Positions 32,879 to 44,478 of a stretch of 64,000 nucleotides of DNA are shown piece by piece. Each line of letters opens with the position of its first letter. Position 1 is the first letter of the stretch. The translations under genes were made by a program, and so were the position numbers. The DNA comes from Ceratotherium simum simum (lineage: Eukaryota; Chordata; Mammalia; Perissodactyla; Rhinocerotidae). The notes beneath the pieces were generated by a model. It was given only the letters and a program-made list of their open reading frames with translations, did no database searches and was not told the origin of the DNA. The DNA lies in the NCBI RefSeq assembly GCF_000283155.1, contig NW_004454180.1:23353532-23417531 (forward strand), given 5' to 3'.

Positions 32879-34045
32879 GTCATCATCCTTGCATTTTGAA
32901 TTAATTCACAAGATGTATTGACCTTCATAAATAGTAAAGTCTGAGGATAACTGGGTGGTACTTTGCATGACAGGAGTGATGCATGAATGGTCCAACACTT
33001 GAAAAAACAAGCCAGGGGTAGTATAAAAACAGTGAGCACTGGGTAAGTGGGGTAGGAAAAGACGCAGGAAGGATGGATGCCCAAGATCTTTGCCTATTTC
33101 ACAATTTTCAGTGGGAAAAAAAAAAAACTGTCTACAATCAATTTTCTATGTTTGTCTATAGATGCATTGAAATTGTTTAGAGAATAAATTATGCACATTT
33201 GAGTGTGAGTGTGTATCAGAGAAAGACAGAGAGTTGAATGTCCCTAAAGCTTTTGTCTTCATTGTTTCATTGTAAGTTGGCTTCTGAAATATCGTGTTAT
33301 TGTAATGTTCCCTTTATCTCCCCACCCACCTCAACTCTACCTAGTTTAAGCTGTTGCTCTTCACCCGTCCCTAGACTTTAATAACACTAGTTTAAAAGCC
33401 CCACTATCTTTTTGCACATTTCAGATGAGAATCACTTTAATCAAGTTGTGTTCATGGGAAATAAATCTTGTAATTCTGCCTAATTTGAGCTCAGTTAAGT
33501 GCCAGGGGCCTCTTTAAGAAGCTGGTGTGCACATTCCTCCAAAATAAATGACTCCTTTGATACTGGACAACAGGGTTAGAGCAGCCATTAGTCTATGGTC
33601 CTCTGAGAGTCTCTGTCTGGAATTTAATTCCTCTGATACCTTTGTGAACTTGACAGAGCCTTCACCTACTTGGCGGTCACATATTAACGAATCAGAAAAA
33701 AGAATTCTTTGCTCTCTCATGGTAACTCCTTGGTCATTTTTCACAGCGTTTAATTTTCAATATTATTATGTGTAATTTTATACCATATTTTATACTAAAA
33801 GATATATTTACATTATGATACCTCATTTATATGAACTTTATACTTTAAAATCCATCAGGAATTTTCAGATATAGTCTTTGACTAAGTAAATGGATACAGT
33901 TAATTGACAATAGCTAGCCTAGAATTATATCCTAAGTTTAATAACATGAGTCTGTCTCATTCCTTTGACATAATTTGATGGCAAACACTTCGAGATTTAA
34001 GAATTGTAGTTTGGTCGATCATCCTGAAAAAGACTATTACAACCA
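32879..34045. other. unassigned unique sequence with a candidate conserved patch
   Basis: No repeat family recognised. The portion at about 33380-33780 is repeat-free, less AT-biased, and open on both strands for about 75 codons (33514-33744 minus, 33548-33775 plus). That is compatible with constraint or with chance. Confidence 0.35.
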
Positions 34046-34047
34046 TA

Positions 34048-34096
34048 TATATATATGTATATATACAGAGATAGATAGATAGTATATATATAAAAC
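34048..34096. repeat. TA/TAGA microsatellite
   Basis: 'atatatatatatgtatatata' then 'agatagatagatag' then 'tatatatata'. Confidence 0.9.
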
Positions 34097-34811
34097 TATC
34101 TACCAGATAACAGCTTTATTCTAAGTGCTCCGGTCTGTGATAAACAGAACAGTTTCTGACCTCAGAGAACATGATATTTAGAACCAAATCGGAGTGTAGA
34201 AAACACATTGTAAAACCTGCACTTTTCCTTTTGTTTCCATTTTAACTTTGTTTTAATGGAAACTGTATTTGTTACAGATATCTGATCCCATATTGGCTTG
34301 TTCTCAGTGCAGTTCTCAGGCCTGTGCTGCCACATGCAAATGTGAGTCTGAGCTGTGTCACTGTGTCAAGACAGACCGCTCAGAACATCACTTTCCCTGT
34401 CTCCCTGTCATCAAGTTTCCTCAGTCTGCAGACTGGGGACTCTCCCATCTAGGTTCCCTAGTGCCATGACTTTCTGTCACATACCAACATCTCTCTTTCC
34501 TCCGAATTCCCCGCATCCATTTTTCTACTTTTTTTCTCTTTACAAAAAAGAAGAATTTGAGAATTGATTCTAAAAATAATAAATCTAACATGTGGAAGAA
34601 ACCATAAGTATTGTAGAGAGGATTTCTTTGTTCTTTTGTTTTTTAATACTAGAAAAGCTTTGAAAGCAAATTAAATGTCCAACAATAGGGGAATAGTATA
34701 TCCACTGGTGATAAAAGAGTTATTTCTCATCCCCAGACTCAGTATGGGCCAGAGTAATGCACACAATTCATCTTACATGGTGCCAGCCTGCAGACATGGT
34801 AACACATTTTA
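34097..34811. other. unassigned unique sequence
   Basis: Nothing recognised. Two short frames at 34269-34567 show no domain. Confidence 0.4.
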
Positions 34812-35066
34812 TCGTCACTATTTTTTTTTTTTTTTTGTGGGGAAGATCAGCCCTGAGCCAACTTTCGATGCCAATCCTCCTCTTTTTGCTGAGGAAGATT
34901 GGCCCTGGGCCAACATCTGTGCCCATCTTCTTCCACTTTATATGGGATGCTTGATAAGCAGTGCATCGGTGTGCGCCCGGGATCCTAACCTGCGAACCCG
35001 GGGCCACCACAGCGAAGCGAACGCACTTAACCGCTGTGCCATGGGGCCCGCCCCCTCGTCACTATT
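34812..35066 (-). mobile_element. ERE SINE with 11-bp target-site duplication
   Basis: Element 34823-35055 between tcgtcactatt (34812-34822) and tcgtcactatt (35056-35066). Minus-strand head 'gggcgggccccatggcacagcggttaagtgcg', B-box region 'gggttcgcaggttaggatcccgggcgc', then two 'tgccaatcc/gcccatctt' tail units and an A-tail seen as T18. The middle 'cagcatgg' segment is shortened, so the copy has a small internal deletion near 34945. The 163-codon frame at 34675-35166 is made by this SINE. Confidence 0.93.
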
Positions 35067-35357
35067 ATTTTTGTTGTTAGATTCCCACCTACCTATAGAA
35101 CATCTCAATGTCAACTTGGCCCAAACATTTGATTACTTACTGGAAAAGTCTTCTGGATTTACTTAATTTCCTTTCCTAGGGGCACAAGCCTAGTAACTAG
35201 GCAGACATCTTTTGTGTAAATTAAAGCCACAGCTGCCTGTAATTCTTTTCTTTCTGTCATCTAATTCATTCTTCAACTGCTGCCCAAAAAAATCTTCTGA
35301 AGGAATCCTTTTCAGAGAAGTGGTGTGTCTTTATAAGGTATTAATAATCATTGTGGA
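35067..35357. other. spacer between two EREs
   Basis: Unassigned unique sequence; nothing recognised. Confidence 0.4.
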
Positions 35358-35552
35358 TTTTTTTTTTTTTTTTTTGCTGAGGAAGATTTGCCCTGAGCTA
35401 ACGTCTACTGCCAGTTCTCCTCTATTTTGTGTGTGAGCCACCGCGACAGCATGACTGCCAACGAGTGGTGTAGGTCTGTGCCCAGGAGCCAAACCCGAGC
35501 CACCAAAGCAGAGCATGCCGAAGTTAGTCACTAGGCCACAGATGCAGGCCCC
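35358..35552 (-). mobile_element. ERE SINE, ERE2-like, degraded head
   Basis: T-rich side at 35358-35376, 'gctgaggaagatttgccctgagctaacgtctactgcc', 'gtgagccaccgcgacagcatg' and a worn tRNA-like head ending 'gcctgcatctgtggcctag' on the minus strand. Flanks 'cattgtgga' and 'catagtggg' may be a decayed target-site duplication. Confidence 0.9.
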
Positions 35553-36555
35553 CATAGTGGGTATTTTAGATTAAAAAAATAGCATAACATCTTGTCACAC
35601 AGACAAACATATGAAATTAGAAAATTGGAAGAACAACCTTCTGGTTTTACTTAAAACCTATTTATTCACTCTGACAGCCCCACCACCAACTTTGACCTGA
35701 CCTCTCAGCTCTCAGACAGGTACTTTCTTCACTCTTCCACTGGGTCCTGGGCTCTTTGCCTTTTCTGACTCCATTAGCTTAAATGTTAAGGGACATATAT
35801 TACAGGTGTATGTTGCAGAATAAATTAATCTTGGCTACATTACCCAGAAAAAGAGTGGCTATAATTCAGTACTTTTCTGATAATGTATATGCTTATTCTT
35901 ATTTACATTTTCCAGGGAGGGATAATGGTTTATTTTCTAAGAATTTGTGATATGGATTTTTAATTCCAGCATGAAATAGATAAAGGTATTGCGTTTTACA
36001 ATGTACACAGAAACAGGAACTTAATGTGTGTGAACAGCCTGCTCATTTACTAGAATAATATATCCTAAATGGCTTCAATGTGTTCATAGACAGAGAACAC
36101 CGAAAGCAGTAATTGGAAAAATACATCACCAGTCCAAACGTTCTTGCAGGCTTGGGTTGGATTCTGGTTATCCTCTTAAATTCTTTGTTTAGTCAGGATA
36201 GTGGATTCTAGAATTATTGCCTGAGACTCACATTCTAAGCAGTTTAAGCTATAAAAATACAAAGGATGTAGATGGACCCATAGTTTAATCTGAACCAAAC
36301 AAAAAAAAAAATCTTAGAATTCATTAAAGTCACACTTTTATTTGTATCATATTATTCATCTAAAAACATCTTCTGGATGAATAATATTATGGAACTATAA
36401 AGAGCAGAATTTAAATTTCTACTATAAAGTAGAATGCATATGTAATAAGCATGGAACATTTAAGCGACTGTAATAAAGTATTTTGTTTTAGAATTAATAG
36501 GGTATTTTTATTCTGGTGATTCTAACTTATTGAAACTGTAAACATCATGAAACAC
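35553..36555. other. unassigned AT-rich sequence
   Basis: No family or gene recognised in about 1 kb. Confidence 0.4.
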
Positions 36556-37510
36556 TAATTGTATTAGTTAGATAATGCTAGCTGTTGTAATAGAGAAAAA
36601 ACTCATGGCTTAACACCATAGAAAATTATACCTTGCCCCCAAAACACAAAAACAGCTGTTCCTGTTTGATGGTGGGAGGGATTTTGCTCCATTCAGCATT
36701 GCATGGAATCAGGCTCAAGAGGCTCTGCTGTCTTCAGTGTGTGACTACCAGTGTCCCTCTAGGGCTTATCACAACATTGTATCCTCAGGCTATCTGTAAG
36801 GGAATGTGGATACACTGCACGTTACAGAGCAACTGGCAGATCCAGTGCAAAGTGTCTGGCTCCAACCTGAACCTGAGAAGCACTTGGCAAGCCGCCCAAG
36901 CCTTGATGATGATTGGGATCCTGCTGGGATGAATGTCATCATTGGCATGAAAAGTGTAAAGTGCGTGGAGGATGCTGAGATGTAGAATATGTGAATTGCT
37001 ATCATTGGAGCTATATTTTTATTGTTGTAGATCTGGCTATTTTAGTTGCCACAGCATAGTAAGACAATAAAATTATGCAAGATGTTTATGACTCAATGAC
37101 TCCAGTTAATGCCAGGTATGAATGGGTCAAGCTCTCTTTACTGTCGAGGCTACTGCTCTCACTGTCTTCTGAGAAGTGCCCTCCTTTGCTCTTCCTGACC
37201 CCCAAAAACCTTTCGCCTAACATCACTGCCCTATCCCAAACCCATACCTTCTAATGGAAAGTACTTCATATAATACAGAGGAACAAAGGAAACAATCCCG
37301 TTAGAATGGACACAGAAATGCTGACTGATAGTAAGGAGAGCGCATGAAAGATTTTAGGATCTAAATTTCCAAGAGGTACATGGCACTTTGGGTCACATTC
37401 CATGGGCTAGAATCGTCACATGATCACAGCTGCCTGCAAGAGAGACTGGGAAATAGAGTCTAGTTGTGTGACTACGAAGAGGAGGCAGACGGTTTGGGGA
37501 TTAGTTAGCA
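36556..37510 (+). repeat. possible old ERVL-like LTR, two pieces
   Basis: 'attagttagataatgctagctgttgtaatag' with 'ctcatggcttaacacc' at the start, and 'ttgggtcacattccatgggctagaatcgtcacatgatcacagctgcctgcaagagagactgggaaatagagtc' near the end, are the left and right motifs of LTR-type repeats that begin with 'gctgttgtaacaaa'. The middle is unassigned. A 99-codon frame (36633-36932) runs through it without a recognisable domain. Confidence 0.4.
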
Positions 37511-37879
37511 ATCTCCGCCACACAAGTTATCAGTAGAAAGTCAATCTGTGGCAAAATTATATTTATAACTTTTAGTTATTATATTTGCATGGAAATATGT
37601 GTATGTGTGCAGAAATGCCATAATTGAGACATTTATAAGCAAATACACAAAATTAAAATGAATTTATACCTAAAAAATAATTATTAAGATAGTGGGATTG
37701 GGAATTGGGATTGTAATACAATTTCTCTTTAAATTTTGTAATGTTTCTTAACCACATTTAAACAAAACACATGCAATAAAAATAAAAATGCTTATTTGAA
37801 ATACTTAGATTTTCACTTTCTTTTAGAATCCTTCATTGTACTTAAGCAAAGATAAAAATTTAGAGTTAATAATAACACC
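37511..37879. other. unassigned AT-rich sequence
   Basis: Contains one 'atttgcat' octamer-like word near 37585. Nothing else seen. Confidence 0.4.
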
Positions 37880-38050
37880 TAGTATTAATTCAGTTCTTAC
37901 CATGTGCCTGGCTCTCTTCTAAATGCCTTAAATGTACAGCTCGTTTAATCCTATTACAGTCATATGAAATAGGTACAGTTCATTATACGCATTTTGCAGA
38001 TGGGATAAATGAAGCTCAGGGAATTTAGGGAACTTGTGTTGTAAGATGTT
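37880..38050 (-). repeat. MIR SINE fragment
   Basis: 'ttaccatgtgcctggctctcttctaaatgccttaaatg', 'ttttgcagatgggataaatgaagctcaggg': minus-strand MIR. Confidence 0.85.
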
Positions 38051-38695
38051 GTATCTGAGATTCAGTCTTAGACATTCCAGATTCAGATTCTGAGCTCATA
38101 GTCAGTATGAGTAGAAAAGACAAAATCCAAGGAACTTTAGGGTTGGTGCCCTAAAACTCTTTGTAAAACCATGTTCTAGTTAATAGAGTTTCTAAGATAT
38201 TGAGAAACTTCAATCCATGTTGTTTATATTTACACACATATCTGCAAACTCATTGTGATGAATTCAAATGGGTGGCAATGCTGAATTTAAGATAAATTCC
38301 TTAAAATATCAAAACATTTATTTTCTACTTAAAATTATCATGAGGATATAAACTCACCACTAATGATTTACCGGGTTAGCTTTTTAATTATTATATTTCA
38401 CAACCCTTCATCATTTCTATCTCCAACTTCTCACACTAATTTCACTCTTCTTCACTTCATTAGCTCCCAGATATTCACCTGGCTCTTTCTGTGGAAGGTG
38501 AAGTAGAGCATTACTTAAAACTTTTTGTTATAAATGCTAGACTTACTGGATGCTATACTGCTATAATTCAACAAAAAGGCAATCTTTATTGCTCTTGGCA
38601 TCTTTGTTTCCTAAAAAAGAAGAGAGTACAGTCTCTAGCCCAGAGCCGTTGTAAGTATGGGTAGTCTTTAATGGATTCATTCCCTTTTGTATATA
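38051..38695. other. unassigned AT-rich sequence
   Basis: Nothing recognised. Confidence 0.4.
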
Positions 38696-38895
38696 TTGAG
38701 TTAGTTTCGGTCAGTTCTTACACTGGCCAGGCACCGTACTAAGTGCTTTCAATTCATTGGCTCATTTAGTCCTTATAAAAGCTCTAGGTATTGGTACTGT
38801 TTTTATCTCCAGGAGAGGACATTAAGGCTTAGAGTAGTTATATAAGAAGATCAGTATGGTGAAGGATCCTGGATTTGCACCTAGAAATTTTGACT
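38696..38895 (-). repeat. MIR SINE fragment
   Basis: 'cttacactggccaggcaccgtactaagtgctttcaattcattggctcatttagtccttataaaagctc' and 'gaggacattaaggcttagag' match minus-strand MIR. Confidence 0.85.
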
Positions 38896-39047
38896 TCAGA
38901 AACAACCCTTAACTGCCCTAATAACTCCCACTTCTGATGCCACACTTTTTTATATTAATTCCTCTAGGATGCATATTGCACACTTTACTGTTCAGTGAGC
39001 GTGGTAGGGTTTAGGTGGTTAAGAGAATAGTGATATGGACCATGAGA

Positions 39048-39290
39048 GGATGTATTCAGCACTTACCATGTGTCAGGCTCTGGGCTAAGCACTTTATTTA
39101 AAATATAGCGTACAAATTCTCAAAATTCTTGAGTAGATGGTATTATTACCATTTTACTGATGAGGAAACTAAATCTTAAGGATAATTAATAACTTCTCCT
39201 AAATCATTCTGCTCTTAAGTGCAGAGCTATGATATAAACTCAGGCTTGACCCCAAAGCATAGATTCTTGGCCATTATACTAAGAATCTTC
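39048..39290 (-). repeat. MIR SINE, nearly complete
   Basis: 'ttcagcacttaccatgtgtcaggctctgggctaagcacttta', 'attattaccattttactgatgaggaaactaaatc', 'gcagagctatgatataaactcaggc': minus-strand MIR in correct order. Confidence 0.9.
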
Positions 39291-39517
39291 CTTAAGCACT
39301 TAATAAATATTGGATTCTTTCACATTAATCACCTAATTTTATTATCACTGAAGCTCAAAGTAGTAGAGAATACCAACACAGAGATAAGGGGAATTTAAAT
39401 AAACATACTAGTAATAAACACTGGGGCTGATTTCAAAACCCAGATGTGACTGTCTGCAGAGTTTAAATCTTCCCCCTACCATATTTCCTCTAGTCCCTTT
39501 CTCCAGAACCACCATTA

Positions 39518-39685
39518 CTGTACTCATTCATTCATTCATTTATTCCATGCATGTCCATTTTGCATCCAATCTTTTCTAGATGCTGTCCTGTGTGCTATGT
39601 ATATAGCGAGTAGAACAGCTCCTCTGTCTTGGAGCTTTTGGTCTAATGAGGGAGACAGATATTAATCAACTCACGCAAATATATA
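39518..39685 (-). mobile_element. L2 LINE 3' end
   Basis: 'cattcattcattcatttattcc', 'gctgtcctgtgtgctatgtatatagcgag', 'tcttggagcttttggtctaatgagggagacagat' match the reverse complement of the L2 3' end. Confidence 0.65.
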
Positions 39686-41745
39686 ACTGGAAAATGTAAT
39701 CAAGGGCTGATCTACTTTAAAGTAGATGGATTCTTGGAAACTATCCCTAGGGGAGCCTCATTTTATTTGGGAGGTATAAGGTGAATAGGAGTTTACTAAA
39801 CATGAGCAGGAGGAGGTGGAAGGAGACTGCCAAGCATCCCAAAGAGCTTTTCCTATTAACTCTTGAACAAGTATTTTTTTATTGGCTGATCAAGCTCCAT
39901 TTTTTAGTGAAGCATCTTGGGGAAAAAGAATCATGGTTTAGTTACATAAATATCTATAGCTATATGGTCATCCAATAGTTAGATGCATGACATTTCTTAT
40001 TCAGAGTCCACTTATCCAATGGCCTCAATTATCTGGAATGGACTTTCCAATTAGAAAAAAAGTCAGTAGAATTTATATCATTCATAAAGGGGTCAATGAG
40101 ATTAAAAGCATAAAATATAGCCTCTGGAACTTGAAAAGTGCATCCATAGATTAGTCATTAAATAATAGGAGCAAATAGCCCTTCACATTTCAAGAGACAT
40201 TGGCATATTAATCTCTAGTGAAATAACTGACATTTATTTAATAGCCTCGAATCACCAACCATGTTGAATATCATGTTGAGTATATTTATATAAGGAGCTA
40301 GATAAATATGTATGTTATACATATTATAAATATGCATATATTGTTTTTTAATTGGTACTTTAAAACAAAAGTTTTTTATGTGAAGAATTCATTTGTATAC
40401 CACATCTAGATAAATAGAGTACTACTATAGGTAAGAGCATTTCTGTTTATGTTTGTAATATTTACTAATATTTCCTGACATGAAAAATGCTTTACATAAG
40501 AGTGATTCATTCAATCAATTCAATTCACATTCATTCAATGTGTTATTGCATTTGATTTGGAGTAAAATTCTGAAAATTTGCTTAAGGAAAACTTGGAACA
40601 TGACCTTAGATATTGCAGATTTTTTTCCCAAATACGTAAGAACAAAGCATACAGAAGAATATTCATCTTTCTAAAGTTCAAAAGTCAACAAAAAGTGTTT
40701 ATAGATATATCAAGAAGCTATTTATTTAACACTGAGATACTGTAATAAGCAAACTGGAGTTCTTAATCTGGCATCGAATAAGTCAGCACCTGATCAGCCT
40801 TAAAACTCCATACAGGTGGGCAGAGAAAGATGCACTAGAGCAGACACGTAAAAATGGTCACTGTGATGAGGAATCTGCAAGGGTCAACCCCCTGATGCAA
40901 AGCTCATCTGATGGTGAACAAAGGACCTTTACTTGTGGATCCCCGAATTATACATGATGTGTATCTAACAGGCATGCCTATTTTTATTTTCCAAATATTC
41001 TGTTTTAAATGCTTTCTGTGCTAGTCAGTATATTAAAGAATATATCTTTTCATATTTCTAGATAGTAATGCCTGTCATAAGCCTTCAAATTATATACTAT
41101 CTTGATACTTATTAAGCAGAGTATTATTATTAATGTCATAAAACATAACTTCTGCCAATCTTTGTTTCATTCAAATTTCCCTTTAGTTTACCTGGAAATG
41201 TGAATTTTGTTTAAATAGAGGAAGTTAAAAAAATATATTGAGAATATTTCATTAGGTCTTTATTCCTGCCTTCTAATTTCCATTTATTCTCTTCTACTTA
41301 ACAGTGAATAAGTTCAGTATGATTTCAGTCATAGCATTTTCTCATGGAGACATATTCTGCCAAGATTCCGTTTTCTGAATGCGTGTGTTTTAATGGGCTT
41401 CCAGGTGGTGATAAATGCAGGACTCTCTGCTAGTCCCTTTCTGGCTTCTATAATTCTCAACACAGATGGTTTTCACTGCACTATTTCTTCCTCCCACCCA
41501 TCACCACCCCAACAATAAATACTGATACAGCCCCCTGAAGTATTCATTCATCTCTCAGGCCTCCAAACAGACCAGACAGCATTGCAGTATTGGGAAGAGT
41601 GACAGTGGGAGGACAGGATCATTATAAGACACTTGAGCAGACCTAGTCACCACCCTTGGGAATTTGAAACAGACAGTCCAAGACAAAAATGGACTGGCTC
41701 TTGCTGTAGTCAGATTTCAAGCCTAGTGCTCCTTAAGGTTTATTT

Positions 41746-41748
<3 letters not shown>
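39686..41748. other. unassigned AT-rich sequence
   Basis: About 2 kb in which I recognise no repeat family and no gene. Confidence 0.4.

Positions 41749-41777
<29 letters not shown>
41749..41777. repeat. pure GT microsatellite
   Basis: Uninterrupted TG/GT dinucleotide run of about 14 units, the longest pure dinucleotide tract in the window. Confidence 0.95.
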
Positions 41778-41780
<3 letters not shown>

Positions 41781-43149
41781 AATTCCCCAGAGTATAAAGT
41801 GAGATGAAATAAGAATGTATAAATTAACTATGAAAAAGTCTCAGAAATATGTGCATTTCAGAAGGATTGATGGAGGATATGGAAGAAACTATGGACTGTT
41901 AGGGGAATTCATGCATTTATCTAAGGGTCAATGGGAAAATAGCGACCCTGGGAAAAATGGTGAGGTCTGACTTTGGGTGCTTTCCATCCCCCAGGCTGTG
42001 CCTCTCTTTACTCCCACCAATATGCACTACTCCATTAGGGCCCCACTATGTTAATTGGCTAGCAGATGTAATAATTTTATGAGACACATTGATGTTTATT
42101 TTGTTCATTCAACAAATATTGATTTATCATTCATTCTTTGCTAAGTTCATAAATATTATGAAAGAAGGGGGTTGTTTCTATGAAAACGTGGTTCAGGATT
42201 CTAAACTAGAGTGGAAAGAGGTAGATTTCATTCCTGAAATCTGAAGAGTAAGTGGAATTAACTATATGTGTTTATTTTGGGATGGGGGATTGGGAAAGCA
42301 TTTTAGACTGACGGACCTTTAGAGACAAAGGTTAATGTAAGAGGCAGATAAGGTCATGATGGATGGTCCAGCATCAGGGCTGATAGTCTGACACCCTAAA
42401 GATTAAGCAAAATGAAAGTGCTTCTTATGAGTATTTATTCTCCAAGTCAAAATATGGTAGATTTGCGATACAGAAGTATGAGGCTGCAAGGATAGCAAGC
42501 CTGGTAGCTAAGTGTCCTCTAAAACACTGTGTAGAACTTTAAGGAAGGGGATTACCCATCTCAACAGATTTCAGTGTGAAGGAAATTGGTCTATTTTGGG
42601 GGAAAAAATAAGAGGTAGCATGTATACCATGAAGACAAGTCATCCTGGTGTTAAAGCTCCAAAACTTGGACTTAAATTTTTACCTGGTAAAAATGTAAAA
42701 GGGAATTGTAACATAGGTCTCCTAGTTTTGCCAGGCTGACTATTTGTTCTTGGAGAAGATACTCTTTGAAAAGCTACTTTTTAGTAACATTAATTAATTA
42801 TTTTTGAGTATTGTGTTCCATGACTTCATTCTTGAGTATGAAAACTATTATCATCAGAATAGTAAAACCATCTTTATGCTGCATAATGTCCTTGGGTACT
42901 TGTCTTTTTTGAATGGTTATCATTCAAATGCCTTTGTTGTTTGCATCGTCCCTAAACCTCTTTTGTTTTTCAACTCATAGACCATTTCATGTTTTGAAGC
43001 ACTGTTTGAAACCAACCTTGAGAAAAACAGACAAGACAATAGAAAACAGCAGTAGACTGACGTTGAGACAGTTTAGAAAGAATTATTACATCTTCAAAGC
43101 CACAGAGATATGGATACTTCCTCTCATGGGGTTATAAATACAAACATTC
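41778..43149. other. unassigned sequence
   Basis: No repeat family or gene recognised. A 75-codon frame (42512-42739) and a 74-codon frame (42913-43137) show no domain. Confidence 0.4.
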
Positions 43150-44238
43150 ATGGTACGTGTAGTATTTATGCTCTCAGTTTGTAAATGATTTTATTGTTTG
43201 AAAAAAGTAGAGTTTGGGTTTCTAGTGTGGCATGTAAGAACTTGGAAGTCACCATTCTGTTCTAACAACAAATAAAAATCTGAACAAACTGAAAAATCAA
43301 CAACTCTCCTTAGATCTGTCAGAGAAGTGAGGTCAATGAGGCAAACGGCTGCTTCAAAAATTGGAGAGACAGACAGGCTGGATGCAGAAAATCACAACTT
43401 ACTGGAGCAGAAACCCATGAGCAGAAATCTCTATGGGAGCTAGTGCTACTGGGGTAGAAAAACCTAAACTGTAATTGATGAATTGCTGAAAGCTCAGCGG
43501 GGACAAGTTTGAAGTTAAAAACTTCAGGGAGACCCAATCATAGAGAGGCCCTCACACTGTGGTGAGTTTTACCTCCAGGAGCTCTACCAGATTCTCACAG
43601 TGAAGAAAAATCCCTTTGTGATTCAAGGAGGGAAGGAGAAAACTAGTCATTTTGAAATAGGCCTGCCCTCAAGAGAAACTATTTTACTAGAGCCTAACAT
43701 ATTGGGGTTTTATTAGAGCCCAACTGACCCAGGAGAAGGGAAATACCCAACTGCAGCCCACTCTAGCTATTCTGTCCCAGCTGAGAGGGGGTGAACTTGT
43801 GAAATTCACAGTCCAAGGGCACAAGCTCACTAAAAGACTGAGACCTAATTACAGGACTATAAAATACTTCCCAGTCCTCCACACCTCACTACCACATTAC
43901 TAAAGACCTATTTACTGCAGTTCTTTTTACTTGTTATGTCATATCTGACTATCAAGAAAAAACTATGAGCCATACTGAAAGACAAAAAACACAGTTTGAA
44001 GAAACTGAGCAAACATCAGAACCAGAGTCAGATGTGGCAAGAATGTTGGAATTCTTAGATCAAGAATTATAAAAATCTATGATTAATATGCTAAATGGAC
44101 AAAGTAGACAACATGCAATAACACATGGGTAATGTAAACAGAAAGATGGAAAGTAAAGATGAAATAAAAAAACTTTTATTTTCCTTCTTCTTAACTGATC
44201 TAACATGATAATTTTTATTTTCAAAGTAGATATAACAA
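43150..44238 (+). mobile_element. old L1 5' leader-type region
   Basis: 'gttctaacaacaaataaaaatctgaacaaactgaaaaatcaacaa' and 'gtcagatgtggcaagaatgttggaattcttagatcaagaattataaa' resemble 5' non-coding sequence of old L1/HAL1 elements. No ORF1 frame is present. An ERE interrupts it at 44239. Confidence 0.5.
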
Positions 44239-44478
44239 GGGACCGGCTGGTGGCATAGTGGTTGGGTTCACATGCTCCGCTTCAGTGGCCTGGGTCTCGC
44301 AGGTTAGGATCCTGGGCAAAGACCTACACACTGCTCGCCAAGCCATGCTGTGGTAGCATCCCACATACAAAATAGAGGAAGATGGGCACAGATGTTAGCT
44401 CAGGGCCAATCTTCCTCAAGCAAAAAGAGGAAGCTTGTCAACAGATGTTAACTCAATGCCAATCTTCATCACCAAAAT
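44239..44478 (+). mobile_element. ERE SINE, plus strand, inside the old L1
   Basis: Head 'gggaccggctggtggcatagtggttgggttcacatgctccgc', B-box region 'gcaggttaggatcctgggc', body 'agccatgctgtggtagcatcccacatacaaaatagaggaagatgggca', two 'gatgttagctca/gatgttaactca' units. The A-tail has been eroded to 'accaaaatatatttataaaac'. The second of two plus-strand copies. Confidence 0.9.

Noticed and set aside
34675..35166. 163-codon plus-strand frame
   Set aside because: Its middle is the reverse complement of an ERE SINE, with phrases like EEDWPWANIC that come from the SINE tail units.
36633..36932. 99-codon plus-strand frame
   Set aside because: Lies in an LTR-like repeat and shows no domain.
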